From Massariosphaeria phaeospora (Eukaryota; Ascomycota; Dothideomycetes; Pleosporales), in assembly GCA_011032825.1 (NCBI GenBank), contig JAADJZ010000005.1, forward strand, positions 501,001-565,000: DNA of 64,000 nt, given 5' to 3'. The notes under the pieces are model-generated. The model saw only the letters and a program-made list of their open reading frames with translations, was not told where the DNA came from and made no database searches. This document shows positions 46,602-58,200 of the stretch, piece after piece (position 1 is the stretch's first letter; every line of letters starts with the position of its first letter). The translations under genes and the position numbers were made by a program.

Positions 46602-47184
46602 GGAAGTCAGTAGGATCAGAAATAACCGAAGCTAGGATTGATCGCAGATGACTGAAAGACTTTCGGAAAAGACAGATTGCAGAAAGGTGTAATGGACGCG
46701 GTAAAATGGAGGGGAAGGCCGGCGATGACGCAAGGAGGTTGGGGTAGTGCAACATCCCTGACTAGACCGGATTAGGCCGCGCTATCCAATGTTCGGTCGA
46801 CGAACTCAAACGCAAACATCCCTCATCTCTTCCCAAACATTATCGATCCACACGTTGGTTTATTGTGTACCCAACGCTCTTCGCGCCCTTCTGAGATGCG
46901 CCGTTATAACTCCAATTCTCACTAGATTCGTTACTCTCACGATATCGCGACACGTCTATCTTAACTAGTTCCACATGTACCAGAGGGTCAAATATATCCC
47001 AAGAAACGACATTGTGGAAAGAGCTGGAGCATCGAGCGCACAGTGAGATCTCTATTATCTAAGGGCTTGTTCATTAGTCCTAGATAAAGATGCTTAGTCA
47101 ATCACAATAGGAGGTACCTAATTCGTAGAAGTCTTGCTATTCGAGCGGATACCTACCACCGGTGGTACAGGCTGCGTCATCTCT
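46602..47184. other. Non-coding gap
   Basis: Upstream of the interrupted gene and downstream of the ACP scrap. I see no gene or repeat. Confidence 0.45.
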
Positions 47185-47376
47185 CTAAGCGAGCTTTTCG
47201 CTGCGATCATCATGCCAATATCCGCTATCTAATGTCGGCCCTCCTAGAAGCTCAAAAACACCCACATCTGTTTCCATCTCCTTTAACACCCAGTTGCGTA
47301 GTTCGAGCGCGGCCAATGGATCGACACCGTACGACTCTAGACAACGATCAGGCTCCATTCTGGCAACGGGCAAGCC
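47185..47376 (-). pseudogene. Orphan polyketide synthase ACP fragment with lost serine
   Basis: The 60-odd residues read SYGVDPLAALELRNWVLKE, then VGVFELLGGPTLD. This is the C-terminal carrier domain of a fungal reducing PKS, where GVDSL-A-ELRNW and the LGG-TL tail are standard. The serine that carries phosphopantetheine is replaced by proline (GVDP). Nothing of the rest of a PKS lies beside it: the P450 gene starts 36 bp further on the same strand. A possible splice acceptor (TTTAG) sits right before the fragment at 47377. It ends in DDRSEKLA and a stop. It is best read as the last remnant of a second, deleted PKS, or a translocated end. Confidence 0.7.
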
Positions 47377-47412
47377 CTAAATAAGAGTTATATTTACTTC
47401 CTATTATCACGT

Positions 47413-49180
47413 TTAAACCGTACCCCGTTTCCTGAACTGCAGCATCGGACCATCTCGTACACTGATGAATGCGTCCTCTAAGTGAAATAGGGGCACGTTC
47501 TGATTCGTTTGCATAGTCTTGTTTGGAAACCCATCGTCTCCCGAACGCTCTCTGGAAGCTAGCTGGAATTCCAGCCGATGAACAGTCTTCCCCACCATGA
47601 GCATCAACTCCTGAAGAGCGAAGTTCGTTCCTGCGCAGTTGAAGGGCCCCAACGAAAATGGATGGAACGAAGCTCGAATGCGCGCGACCTCCTCGGCGGA
47701 TGTTTCCTTATCTGGAATCCATCGTTCAGGCCGGAAGATCTCTGGGTCTCCGTATACTTGCTCGTTATGTCCGTCTGCCCACCGGGCAGTTCCAACAATA
47801 ACACCTAGAGGAAAGTACTCGCCATCAATAATGATACCTCCTGGTAACATTTCCCTAAGAAGCTCGCTGAGACCCGCTGGAGCAATCCGCATTGTTTCGT
47901 CGATGCACGCCCGAAGATATTTGCAAGACGCAAGTCTCGGACCCGGCACTATATCCTCTGGCTCGAGATAGGTGCCCGTGATCTCGTTCACTAGTTTGGA
48001 GTACACTCGAGGATGATGTGCCAAGAAGTAGAACAAGGCCGACATTGTCACTGACGTAGAATCTGATCCAGCGACTAGCAAAAGGCGGACCTCTGCACGT
48101 ATGTCTTGGTTTGAGAAAGCCGGCAAGTTGGTATCCGGATTTTTGGCGTTGCAGAGGAAGTGGACCATGTCTTCGCGAGTGAGGACTTCTTTCGAGGTCT
48201 TGGATGCCTTTTCTCTATCGAGTCGCTCCCTCACACTAGTTCCAACGAAATCATCATATAGCTTTATCGGTTTGGATCGTATTGCCTTGAAAAGGCGCGA
48301 AAGACCCCTTGGACGAAGCCAGGGAAGCGTACCAACAAACGGGGATCGAGTAATCTAAAGATATTAGTCCGCTACGAACACGCATGGTTATGAACTCATA
48401 CCGGATAGATGAACCGCATGGTCTTCACGATTGCATGAGGAACTGCCTTGATCGCGTTATGTCCAGGCTGCTTGATCTCAAACGACTTGCCGTAGCAGAT
48501 ATCACCGAGAATGTCGAAAACAAGAGCATCAGCCGTTTCAGAAAAGTTTAGGGGCTCGGACCAGTCTGCATCGGAGTCTTCGACGAGAATTTGGTGCCAA
48601 CGGTCAATGTGATCGCCCATGAACGAGGTGGCGGCGCGAAGAGATCTATCAGTAAATGCAAGGTTGAGTAATCGTCTTCTCTTTGTATGCATTATGTTGT
48701 CTGTTGTTGTAATTGTATTCCGATGCTCTTCTTTCCGTAGCAAAGCATCGTAAGATTCGGCTCTTTTCACATTCGCTTTTATCCCATATATATCGCGGGA
48801 AGCTGTCGGTGAGCGAAATAAGACTGTGTTTGGCTCGATTCGTATTTTTTTGCCTAGCGCACTGTCAGTCGATGCCCATTGTAGTCACGGTAAGAAGACT
48901 TGCCGTATTTTCTAAAGCAATCAGCGATCCATTTGTGTCTGTCACCTTTCCATGCATGGTACACCGATGGCTATGGTGACATTTGGGCAAAGAAGGGGCC
49001 GCGACAGTGGGCTAGGGGGTGGAAGAACCAATTGTAGATGCTGTGGGTAATGACCTTAGTAGGGGAAGTCAGCTTCGTGCTGGTTGCATGTGGCGTAGTT
49101 GCTCTTACCCAGCTACAAATCATGAGCACAAAGAGTAGAAAAGGGTCGTAAAAGGACCAAGTCCAATTCAAGATAGACAT
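47413..49180 (-). pseudogene. Cytochrome P450 gene with an in-frame TAG
   Basis: Exons 49180-49109, 49054-48904, 48853-48402 and 48354-47413 close in phase to 538 codons. Landmarks: membrane anchor (WSFYDPFLLFVLMICSW), HPLAHCRGP, HTKRRRLLNLAFT (C-helix region), I-helix AGSDSTS, ExxR as ETMR, PERW, and heme loop PFSLGPFNCAG, where the usual Arg two before the Cys is Phe. Codon 52 is TAG (48973-48971), between FFAQMSP and PSVYHAWKGDRHKW in an otherwise continuous frame. No intron can skip it. Intron 48854-48903 uses a GC donor (GCAAGT). Fungal P450s of this clan tailor PKS-NRPS products. This copy should make only a 51-residue stub unless the stop is read through, edited, or a base error. Confidence 0.75.
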
Positions 49181-50668
49181 TTTGATAAGTGAGCCGCAGC
49201 GCTGTTGACTTCGCAAACCCAAAGGTTCGAGTAAAAGGTGCGAAGGTGCGCAGAATGCAAAGGCGGTGGTACGTTATATGTGGCGAGTGTATAGCTGTGC
49301 CCGTTGCTAAACGCTTACTATAGCACAGCATACATATCAATCGATTTGACCCTTCGTCTTCTTCATCGTTCCAAGAGATAATCACTTGGCTCGACTGCGC
49401 CGCAATAACCCAACAGACTCTGCAACGATGCTCTAGCCTTCTGCTGTGAGGCATAGCATACTTTTGCTGGTCGTCTACGCTGGTGGTCAATTATTCACTA
49501 TAGCAGATGCGGGGAGACCACCTCGGGGCTCCTATAGTCTTCAGACTGGTATAAAGCAATTCAAAAGATCATCGTACGTGAGACAAAAGAGAAAGGCGTA
49601 GCCATGACGTTGATGATGAGGCAGTTCGGATTTTGGGTGTGGGGACCCGATCGTATGGCCGCATAGCCATATACCTCAACCCCAATCCCCACAGAAACTC
49701 TTTGTTCTACGTTTGAACTATTACAACAATTTATCCAACAATTCTTTCTTTCTTTAACTACTTACAAAATGTGCTAGAGAGAAGTAACTCCGCCAGCAGA
49801 ATCCAATCTCAATCTCATCTCAACCTAATCCCAACCTGATCTCAACCTCAACCCACACCAAAAACCAAGCAAAAACAGAAAGCGCTCCACACCCAGCCTC
49901 AAACCAAGCAAAAACAAAAACAAAAAAAACATACAACAGCGGGTATTCGCTAGTGGTCACCCACCTAACTACTAATCCGCCGGTACACTGTTTAACTTGG
50001 GCTGAGCGGACGGGAAGCCGTGGATTCAGTGTCCTATGGTCGTATGTGGAAAAGTTGATCCAAGCGGCGAATATATAGTAAGTTGAGTTTGTTGTAGGAT
50101 AACGTCGAGCCACAGTCCAGGACAGTTGTACTATCATCATGCGGAAAACTCTGTGTCAATTACGAGCATGATTATTGGGGAGGGCGTGTGGCGAAGTCCC
50201 TTTAGCGAGGGAGCCTTATTTGCTTTCCCTGTGAGCTCAATGGGTGGTTCGTTTTGTTTTGTGCAGCTCTCAGAACCATGGTTCGTCCTACAAAATCTTC
50301 GCTTCTTCCATCCTGCTTATCTCGTCTTCACACGTACACACACACACACAAAATCTCTCTCCATGCAAAGATGCTCAATAATCCGCAATACGTCGCACTC
50401 AAGTGGATAGCCACGAACCACGAACCACGGAGACCTCCAGTGACCCACAAATCCGCAAAAAGCAGCACAATGAGCAAATATTCTGGCTTCTTTCAACGTA
50501 AATACTTTCGCATCCTCACCTCCAAAGATCAGAAACGGACGCCCACTACGGTAGCAGTAGTCGCAATATGAACATGTTGAACTCGCGCCCCGCGTCGAGC
50601 ACGGCGCCCGACGACGTATCATCACCGCCACCACCACCGCCCCCCTACACGCAGCCAAACGCTGGAAT
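49181..50668. other. Non-coding stretch with simple repeats
   Basis: No gene recognised. It holds a pyrimidine-rich tract of CTCAACCTAATCCCAACC-like units near 49795-49870, an A-rich run near 49890-49930, and a (CA)n microsatellite at about 50333-50350. A frame starting at 50568 (Pro-rich, MNMLNSRPAS) could be the true N-terminus of the next gene in another phase. Confidence 0.4.
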
Positions 50669-51586
50669 ATGGAAAGTGCTCATGGCGCACAGCGCCGAAG
50701 ACCTGGCTCGGGGCGCAGAAATCCAGGCGCTTCAAACCGCAGATGCCGATGGACCTTCACCCTCTCCTGCAGCTCCAGCTCCAGCTCCGGCCAACTCAAC
50801 AAGGGAAGCAGCAGCGTTCCAGCCGCCAGCTCCCGCACCACCGCACCACCGCACAACCCCGTCCTCCAACTCCAGCGCTACCTGATCGAAATCCTAGCCT
50901 TCACCTTCGCCGCCAACATCCCGCGTATTTCCTACGCGCTCGGCAACCCCCAGCCCTGCACCTCTCTCCTAACCTCGCGGGAACGCGCCGCGCTCTTCAC
51001 CCTCAGCATGCTCACCCGCACCCTCAGCGCCAAACTCGGGGCCGGCAACGCATGCTGGCTGAGGGCGCGGCAGCACTCGCGCACTTTGCTCGCCGACGCC
51101 ATCGTGCGCCCCGCGCTGTATCTGAACCTCGACGCGGCGTACGTGCTGCTGCTGGTGCGCGACTACACGCTGCACGAGTGCGACGCGGGCAAGCACAGCC
51201 TGAGCTTCTTCTCGCGGCGCACGCCGCGCGGCTGGCGGCTTTGGAGGCCGCTGGAGGGCGTGCTGAACGTTTTCACCGTGGACTTGTGGCGGCATGCAGG
51301 CGTGCTGCAGACGGTAGCGCCGAACGACGATGTGTGCGTTTTGTTGGCGGCGGCCATGCAGGAGTATCAGACGGAGGTGCTGGGGAACAAGGTAGTGGCG
51401 GCTCCGCTCTCGGCCCGCTTGATTGAAGGGCGTACGTGGAGCAGGCAAGCTCGGAGAAGGCTGGTGAACGCGTTGGTACCGAGGGATGAGCAAGAGAGAG
51501 TCAAGAGAGACGGGAGGTTGAGTGCCTTGGGGAAAGCGGGCAGGAAGACTGAAAGCGAGATCGTCAAATATTCCGCCGCCATCTGA
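50669..51586 (+). CDS. Hypothetical protein, unknown function
   Basis: A frame of 305 codons. The first 70 residues are low-complexity Ser/Arg. From about residue 70 the sequence looks like a real folded domain: LQRYLIEILAFTFAANIPRI, then LLTSRERAALFTLSML and LYLNLDAAYVLLLVRDYTLHE. I do not recognise it. The frame beginning at 50568 is also protein-like for its first half (PPPPPPPYTQPNAGIWKVLMAHSAEDLA), so the real gene may start there and change frame by an intron or a frameshift near 50800. I could not find a convincing splice pair. It lies between the cluster and the lipoxygenase gene. Confidence 0.5.
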   Translation: MESAHGAQRRRPGSGRRNPGASNRRCRWTFTLSCSSSSSSGQLNKGSSSVPAASSRTTAPPHNPVLQLQRYLIEILAFTFAANIPRISYALGNPQPCTSLLTSRERAALFTLSMLTRTLSAKLGAGNACWLRARQHSRTLLADAIVRPALYLNLDAAYVLLLVRDYTLHECDAGKHSLSFFSRRTPRGWRLWRPLEGVLNVFTVDLWRHAGVLQTVAPNDDVCVLLAAAMQEYQTEVLGNKVVAAPLSARLIEGRTWSRQARRRLVNALVPRDEQERVKRDGRLSALGKAGRKTESEIVKYSAAI

Positions 51587-51688
51587 TGGCGCGAATTACT
51601 GGGAGAAAGTTCATCTAGATAGATAGCCGTTCGCTCAAACCCACACTTTCCAGAACTCTCCACTCGCTAACAGAGAACTCACTTCCCC

Positions 51689-53860
51689 TTAAACCGCAAA
51701 GAAGAACGGAACCTTGGCCGGATCCACCGCCTGCCACACAAACGGCATCCCCTCACTCAAGCCGTCCTTATCGAACGACTTCGCGCGAATCCTCTTGCTC
51801 ACCCCCATCATACGCGTATAGAACCCCTCGGCTGCCTTTTTCGTCCGGTCGTTCAACCTAGCCAGCATATCCTGGTCATTGAACGCATGCGCAAGCGTCC
51901 TGTTCTGAGCCTCGTAGAAGGGGCGATTGAACGTGACCATGAAGCTAGTATAGGCGAGCGACTGGGTCGCGCTGGGCAGGAAGGGCATGAGGTCGGTGAC
52001 GCCCTTGGCCTTGGGCACATCGGCGTACATGCCGTTGAGGTGGAAGGGCAGCGTGCCTTTGGCCCTGACGGGGTCGCCGGAATTGAGCGAGTGGTGGGCG
52101 ACGCCGTTGATAAAGGCGAAGTGCGTCAACACATCGACGAGTACGGCTCTAGTGCACGGCTTGTTGGAACCAGTGCCGCACTGAGGGAAATCGTGGACTT
52201 TGGCACCTACGGTCGCTTCGCCAAACCAGTTTTGTAGCTCAATGTCCGCAGCAATAGCCTCCTCGCAGTCGTAATATGAAGAGACGAACTCGGCAAAGAA
52301 GGTGTGGAAGTTGTTACGGATCTCGAGAGTGTCGGTGAGGAAAGGGAAGGATTTGAAGGGGGTTTTGGGGGCCATAATGTCGGTGTCGGAGATGAGACCG
52401 CGGGTCTTCAGGTCGGTGAGGAGGTAGTTGGCTTGGTAGCGGCCTGCAGTGGGCCAAAACTCGGTAACGTAATCTCTGCATCTGCTGGGTGTCAGTATTT
52501 TTGGCGACGGAAAGAGACGTTCTGAGTCATGACATACCCTTTCTCGCTAATGAGGAAGTTCTCATCCCAGTGTCCACCTGGATTGAAGCACAGTTTCTCG
52601 CCTACACTATAACCGGATTAGCTATATTCTCAACGAAACCCAATCCTCTTGACAGTATAAGAGATTACAGTAGCAGGCAAGCAGTCTACCTTCATCCTCC
52701 CAAGGTCCCACTGTATACACCATATAGGGTAATGTACAAGTAGACAGAACCTTAGCCACGTAGGGCCATATCCGGAATGTATTCTTGCAGGAGGCGCACA
52801 GGTCTAGGACAGAAACTTACGGGCGAGCAGAATATGCTTGAAACATGAACCTCTCCAGCAAGATCATCACCGGATGCTCCTCGCTCAGCGTCCGCATCGC
52901 AGCCTCGTGTACTGCTTCGCCAACATCGTGAGTCGCAACGAGATGGAACATCTGCGCTTGGAAAAAATCGTTGACGTTGAACATCATCTTGGCGAGCAGC
53001 CAGTCTGTCTTGGTATCCTCGGGAGTGTAGACAAGGTTGGAACCAACGTTTGTAATGATAGCGAGTGGAAGAAAGGCCTCTGAGACGGGGTGGATATAGA
53101 AAAGGGCAGTGCAGTAGGCACCGAACTTGTCGTGCACCCTGGTGTATTTCGCTTGATACTGGTCTGAACTTCAGTTAGTATCTGGAATCTTCTGGCGTAG
53201 TACTGCGTGCCAGGGGACATGAGGTAACATACGGTCCACAACGAACAGGCTCCCCGAGGCCTTCAACGCTTCTAGAGTCGTAGTAGTAAGCTTCTTAACG
53301 ATTCCGGCGTCGACGTCAAACGGCACTGGGTCCGTCGGCTTAACCAACTCCAGCGGGTACGGGTTCTGTGTGAGTCGCTCCATGCTGAACAGCAGATCTT
53401 GCGTGTAGTTGGTCAGGATGCCCGGCGCCTGGCTCGCTGGGACAGACTTGTTCCATTGGTGTGTGTAGAGCACATCGTGGAAGTCCTGCAGAGTCCTGAA
53501 GGTGCCGTTGCGAGCGCCAATGGCAGCCTTGACAGCGCCGATATCAGCTTTGATGCCAGCCTCGATCTGCAGGCGATCGATGTTCCATAGATCCCAGTCT
53601 GCCTTTGCCCTAGCATCGCCGAGAGTGCCGTTCGGGAAGAAGGCCGCCTCGCCGACTAAAGAGGGGCCATACTGGAATCCCTCTTTGCGAGTAGAGACGG
53701 CAAGAGCACGCGATTCAGAGTAGGACTCTTTGTTGGAGATGGAGGCAGGGACGGCTTGACGGGGAAGGAGCGAGCCCGAAGAGCGGGGAACGAGGAACTG
53801 TGGTGCCGCTTCCGCAAGAACAAGGCCGCTCAGCAGGACTGAAAGAAAGTTAGAGCGCAT
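51689..53860 (-). CDS. Secreted lipoxygenase, fungal manganese type
   Basis: Exons 53860-53233, 53163-52821, 52606-52538 and 52481-51689 give 610 residues, the usual length for fungal secreted lipoxygenases. N-terminal signal: MRSNFLSVLLSGLVLAEAAP. Metal site: WLLAKMMFNVNDFFQAQMFH followed by LVATH (residues about 265-290), then HHSLN (about 476), and the C-terminal ligand is Val (FFFAV), as in Mn-lipoxygenases rather than Ile. It should insert oxygen into linoleic or linolenic acid outside the cell. Intron 52607-52820 is 214 nt because it carries a dispersed repeat. Whether it belongs to the metabolite cluster is unclear; it may simply be a neighbour. Confidence 0.9.
52625..52785. repeat. 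Dispersed MITE-like repeat, copy 6, inside a lipoxygenase intron
   Basis: Recognised by AATCCTCTTGACAG, AGCAGGCAAGCAGTCTACC, GGTCCCACTGTATAC and AGGGTAATGT in the same order as copy 2 (6.9 kb). More diverged, with the closing GGGCTTGTA arm eroded. It lies wholly within intron 52607-52820. Confidence 0.65.
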
Positions 53861-55230
53861 ATTGAAAAGATTGTGAAAAGGAGAGTGGTAAGCGATAGTG
53901 GTAAGCGATAGAGGGCAACGATCAATGGTGATCGTCGTCCATTATATATCAGTAAACGCCAGACGTGGGCTGAAAGGCATGGCTGTAGGCGCTGTCACTG
54001 CAGTTGAACGTCCGGAAACCAACAGCCCTCCAAGAGCACAGATGCAGTCTTTCTTGAGTGATATCCAAGAGCCTCGCAATACGTACCCAATCCTGTGCCC
54101 ATTGGAAACCCCACTACGCTCTGAAACAGGCAAGTTGCTACCCAGAACCGCGGGATCATATGCCAGATCGACCGTGAAGCAAAGGCACCCATAGTCAACA
54201 ATCACCGGATGATTGATCGTGCGCGACAGTAGAGACTCTGCAGCTCGAGAAGGCCGACGTGCATGAGCAAGCGGGTCTTTTAGGCGCAGGCCGGCTTGAG
54301 TTCGTGTGGAGTAGACGGAGAAGGCGAGAAGACGGTTGGTCTTGCAGGTAGCAGCCATCGGACTAGTGCGGAGCTGCAAGGTGAAGACGGAAGGTGAAGG
54401 CGGAAGGTAAGGGCGGAAGGTGCAAACAGACGCCGTCTCCCCTCTCCGCTGGCCGCCCAGTGCTCTCGTAAACAAAGCAAAGCAATAGCAACGCAGCCAT
54501 GTCTACTCCGTACGTGTAGCCAGTCTACTCTTGGTCCATACGTACGTTGAGGATACAGCTAGGCAACCTGAGCCGCAGCGGCGCGGCCCTACCCGCGCCT
54601 AACCATCTCTTCTGCCCACTCTTTCTTTTCCAGTCCACTTCTCCAGGTTTCCAAGCTTGTCATCGGGAAGACTTCACGTGCGTGTGTTGTGTTGAAGCTC
54701 GAATATGCAACGCCCCGTGCGGCGTCGATGTGTTTCAGGGGTCCGGCGGGGTCCGGAGTGCAGGTGGACATGCTGCACGTGCTGGGCTAGCGCCCGCGGG
54801 CCGAACTATATAGCGGCCCTCGATTGGCTGCTTCGCTTCGACGACTACTCTAACGTACTGCCGGGTAGAAAAGTTTTGTTCGCTTCGTATTACTGCAGAA
54901 GAAGAGGCAGAGAAGGAGAAAGTTTTCGTAAAGCTCAAACGTGCTGCGGAGAGCCTCATTTGTTTTCAGCGTGAGCTGAGTTGGTGTTTCGTTTTGTGGA
55001 GCCGCACGAGAAGGACTACGACTACGGTTGCCAATTGTTCTTCCCGCTGGCAAACATCGTGTGTATAAACTTGCAGATACTTTCGCAACCCTAGGTAGTA
55101 CTAATAACGCATATCTGCTATCCGGTTGCCAGGACAGACCAGACGGGACCGATGACAAAAGTTTCATGAGCGCTAAGATAACCCTCGCCGGTAGCCTTCA
55201 GCGCACCATGCGCACGTAGAGACCCGCACT
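53861..55230. other. Non-coding gap between lipoxygenase and Cu-ATPase genes
   Basis: Contains the lipoxygenase promoter and the ATPase 3' flank. Short imperfect repeats of GGAAGGTGAAGGC occur near 54380-54425. Frames such as 53942-54475 lack protein features. Confidence 0.45.
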
Positions 55231-58200
55231 TCACTGCCCCTCTCCCGTAGTCTTCCTCGCGCGAAACCCCAGCCCAGGAATCTTACTCCTGAGCGCCAAA
55301 CTGCTGCACACAACACTCACACTGCTCAGCGCCATCGCCAAGCTCGCCCACACGGGATCAAGCCGAATATGCGTGACCCCAGACTCGCCCATAGCCATGC
55401 CGCCCTCCATGCCGACGCCGTCGTGGTGCATGTTCATCGGCTTGGCCGTCCCGACGGTGATGGGGAACAGCACGCCGGCGGCGATGGGCATGGCCACCAT
55501 GTTGTACACGAGCGCCCAGCCAAAGTTGAAGTAGACGCGGCGGAAGACGACGCGCGAGAGGTCGAGCAGCGTGAGCAGGGCGCCGAGGTGCGAGTTGATG
55601 AGGATGAACGACGACGACGAGAGCGCGATGTCGGAGCCGGAGCCGATGGCGATGGAGAGGTCGGCGGTGCTGAGGGCTGGGGCGTCGTTGATGCCGTCGC
55701 CGACCATGGCGACGATTGCGCGTTTGGGCTTGTTGCGGTTGGGGAGGCACGGGATGCGGAAAAGCGTCGATTTTTGGTCCTTGACTAGGGTTTGTTGAAG
55801 GTATTTGATCTTCTCCGCCTTCTGGTCAGGCAAGACACCGGCGATGATGTTGGTGGTTGGGATACCTAGCTGGGCCCCTACTGCGTTGGCAGTTATAGAG
55901 TTGTCGCCAGAGAGCATCCAGACGTTAATGTTCCGCTTTCTCAGCGCTTTGATGACTCCAATGGCTTCAGGCCGAAGAGGGTCGGCGATGGCAAAGGTGG
56001 CTGCTAGTTCCCATGTTGAGACTGGGTCGATGGCGCTGCTCGACTGTTGTTGGATCGCAGCCAAAGCAACCGAGTGACCTTGAGCCTTCCAAGACTGTAA
56101 CGTCGATGCTTCGCTTGTAGAGACTACCACATGGTGATCCGCCATGTAGGACTCATTACCTATAATGGCAATTATCTCCTCATCTCCAGCTCTAAATGTC
56201 CCCTTCAAGCCCTTTCCAGGAACTTCATCAACATTGACGGCAACGGGCGTATCGTGCGACTGATTATTGCAGAACGACACCAGAGCGCGTGCAATGGGGT
56301 GGTTACTGTGTTCCTCCATCGTCTTGAGGATCCCGAGGACACGACTATGAGGTCGAGAGCTTGGAAATCGATAGTTGGTCACCGCCGGATCGCCGCCTTG
56401 AGTCAGAGTCCCGGTCTTGTCGAACACGATGCAGTCGAGAGAGCTGGCCTCCTGGAACGCTTCGCCGCCTCCTCTTACCAGAATCCCGTGCTTTGCGGCC
56501 AGTCCACCGCCAACGAAGAGGGCAGTTGGTGCAGCCAGTCCAATGCCACATGGACAAGCGATGACGAACACCGCAATGGCAAAACGTAGCGACCAAAAGA
56601 CCCATCCGCCAGAGCCATCCTCCTTTTTCCAGTCTTTAGGAATTGCACCCGTAACCCCGAGAGTGAGCCAGATCAACCAAGTTACCACCGCGACCATCAC
56701 AACAAAGGGGACGAAGTGGCTAGTTATTGTATCCGCTACCCGTTCGACGGGTGCACGACGGGTTTGGCCCTCTCGGACTGCATTGATGATCTGATCTAGC
56801 ATCGAAGTCCCTGAGACGGTGGTGATTTGGATCTTGATTGGTTGGCCCTTGTTGACTGTACCAGAGAAAACGGTATCACCAGCTTCTTTCTTGACGGGCC
56901 GCGACTCTCCCGTAAGGCTGGATTCATCGAAGCTAGTATTGCCTTCCATAACGACTCCATCAAAAGGCGGTGATGTCCCATGATGTACACGTACGATGTC
57001 GTGGATATCGAGCAGGTCGGTGGCGATTTTGAGATCACCCTCCTGCGGATCCACCAAGGTGGCTTCATCGGGGCGGAGTTTGCCTAATGATGTTACTGCG
57101 TCGCCTGTTTTGGCTTTGCTGTAGGCTTCCAAAAAGCGGCCGATCAGGAGAAACATGGTAAGAAAAACCACGGCGTCAAAGTACGAATCGGACATTGCGC
57201 CAGAGGATTTCTTCGTAGCGGCGAGGGCTAGCTCGACGACCGACGCAAGATAAGCGATGGTTGTCCCAAGTGACATAAGCATATTCATACTGCCGAACCT
57301 AAAGAACCGCTGGAGGAAAGGAGTGCGGCTGCCTGGCCTCCACATTGCCCGAAGTTCTTTGATTGCTCTTCGGTGGAAAGTGTCTGCGGCGAAGAAGTAG
57401 ATCGGTGTAGCAAGAATGAACAGTGCCCAGCTGAGTCTAGTGGCGTTGCCTGCCCACATCGGCTGCATGACATAGGCACGGATGGGGTTCGTAGATTTGA
57501 TGAGGCTCATGAAAACGATACCGAGAATGAATGTCGGGATAGCGATGATAACGCAAAGAACCAAACGGAAAAGGATCCGCCTCCTCTCTAGTATATGCAT
57601 CTCCCTGGCGCGCTCTTCGAGTGTAGGTGGGTGATAGACTGACGGCCTGAACTCAGGGCTAAGCTCCGTAATTGCGTCAAAGACATTTCGAATTGTAAAG
57701 TTCGGGGGTTCTGGAACATATCGGATGTTCAGGATTGGTGTCTTCAATGATAGAGGAGGATCCTCAATCCCAAAGGAAGGCTTAGTACCAAATTCTTGAT
57801 CCAATTGGGCAACGACCCGCTGTGGGCAATGGGGACAGAACATGCCGTCTATCCGAATGCTAACAGATCTGTCGGTATGCAAGCCTTGTGTTGCACCTTC
57901 GGCAACCACGCTGTCGAGTGTCGCATCGTAGCCAGAGTCCTCAATACTCTCTTGTATCTCTCGTAGATGCTCTTTTCCGCGGAAGAGGATCGTCGCGCTA
58001 TTACCAACCAAGTTGACGTCTACTTTGTCGATCCAGGAATGTGGCGCCAAAGCGTTGGTAACATTTCCCACACACGCGCTGCACGTCAAGCCGCCAATCG
58101 CGTAGGTTGCTTTCCATCTTTCTGGCTGCTGGTTGGGAATAGCAGTCGGGCGCACTTCAACAAGCTTGACCACTGTGGCATCGAAACCGGCATCCTCAAC

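Noticed and set aside
55358..55788. Long frames on both strands within the Cu-ATPase 3' part
   Set aside because: High GC content opens alternative frames; the ATPase frame holds GDGINDAPAL and the final membrane helices.
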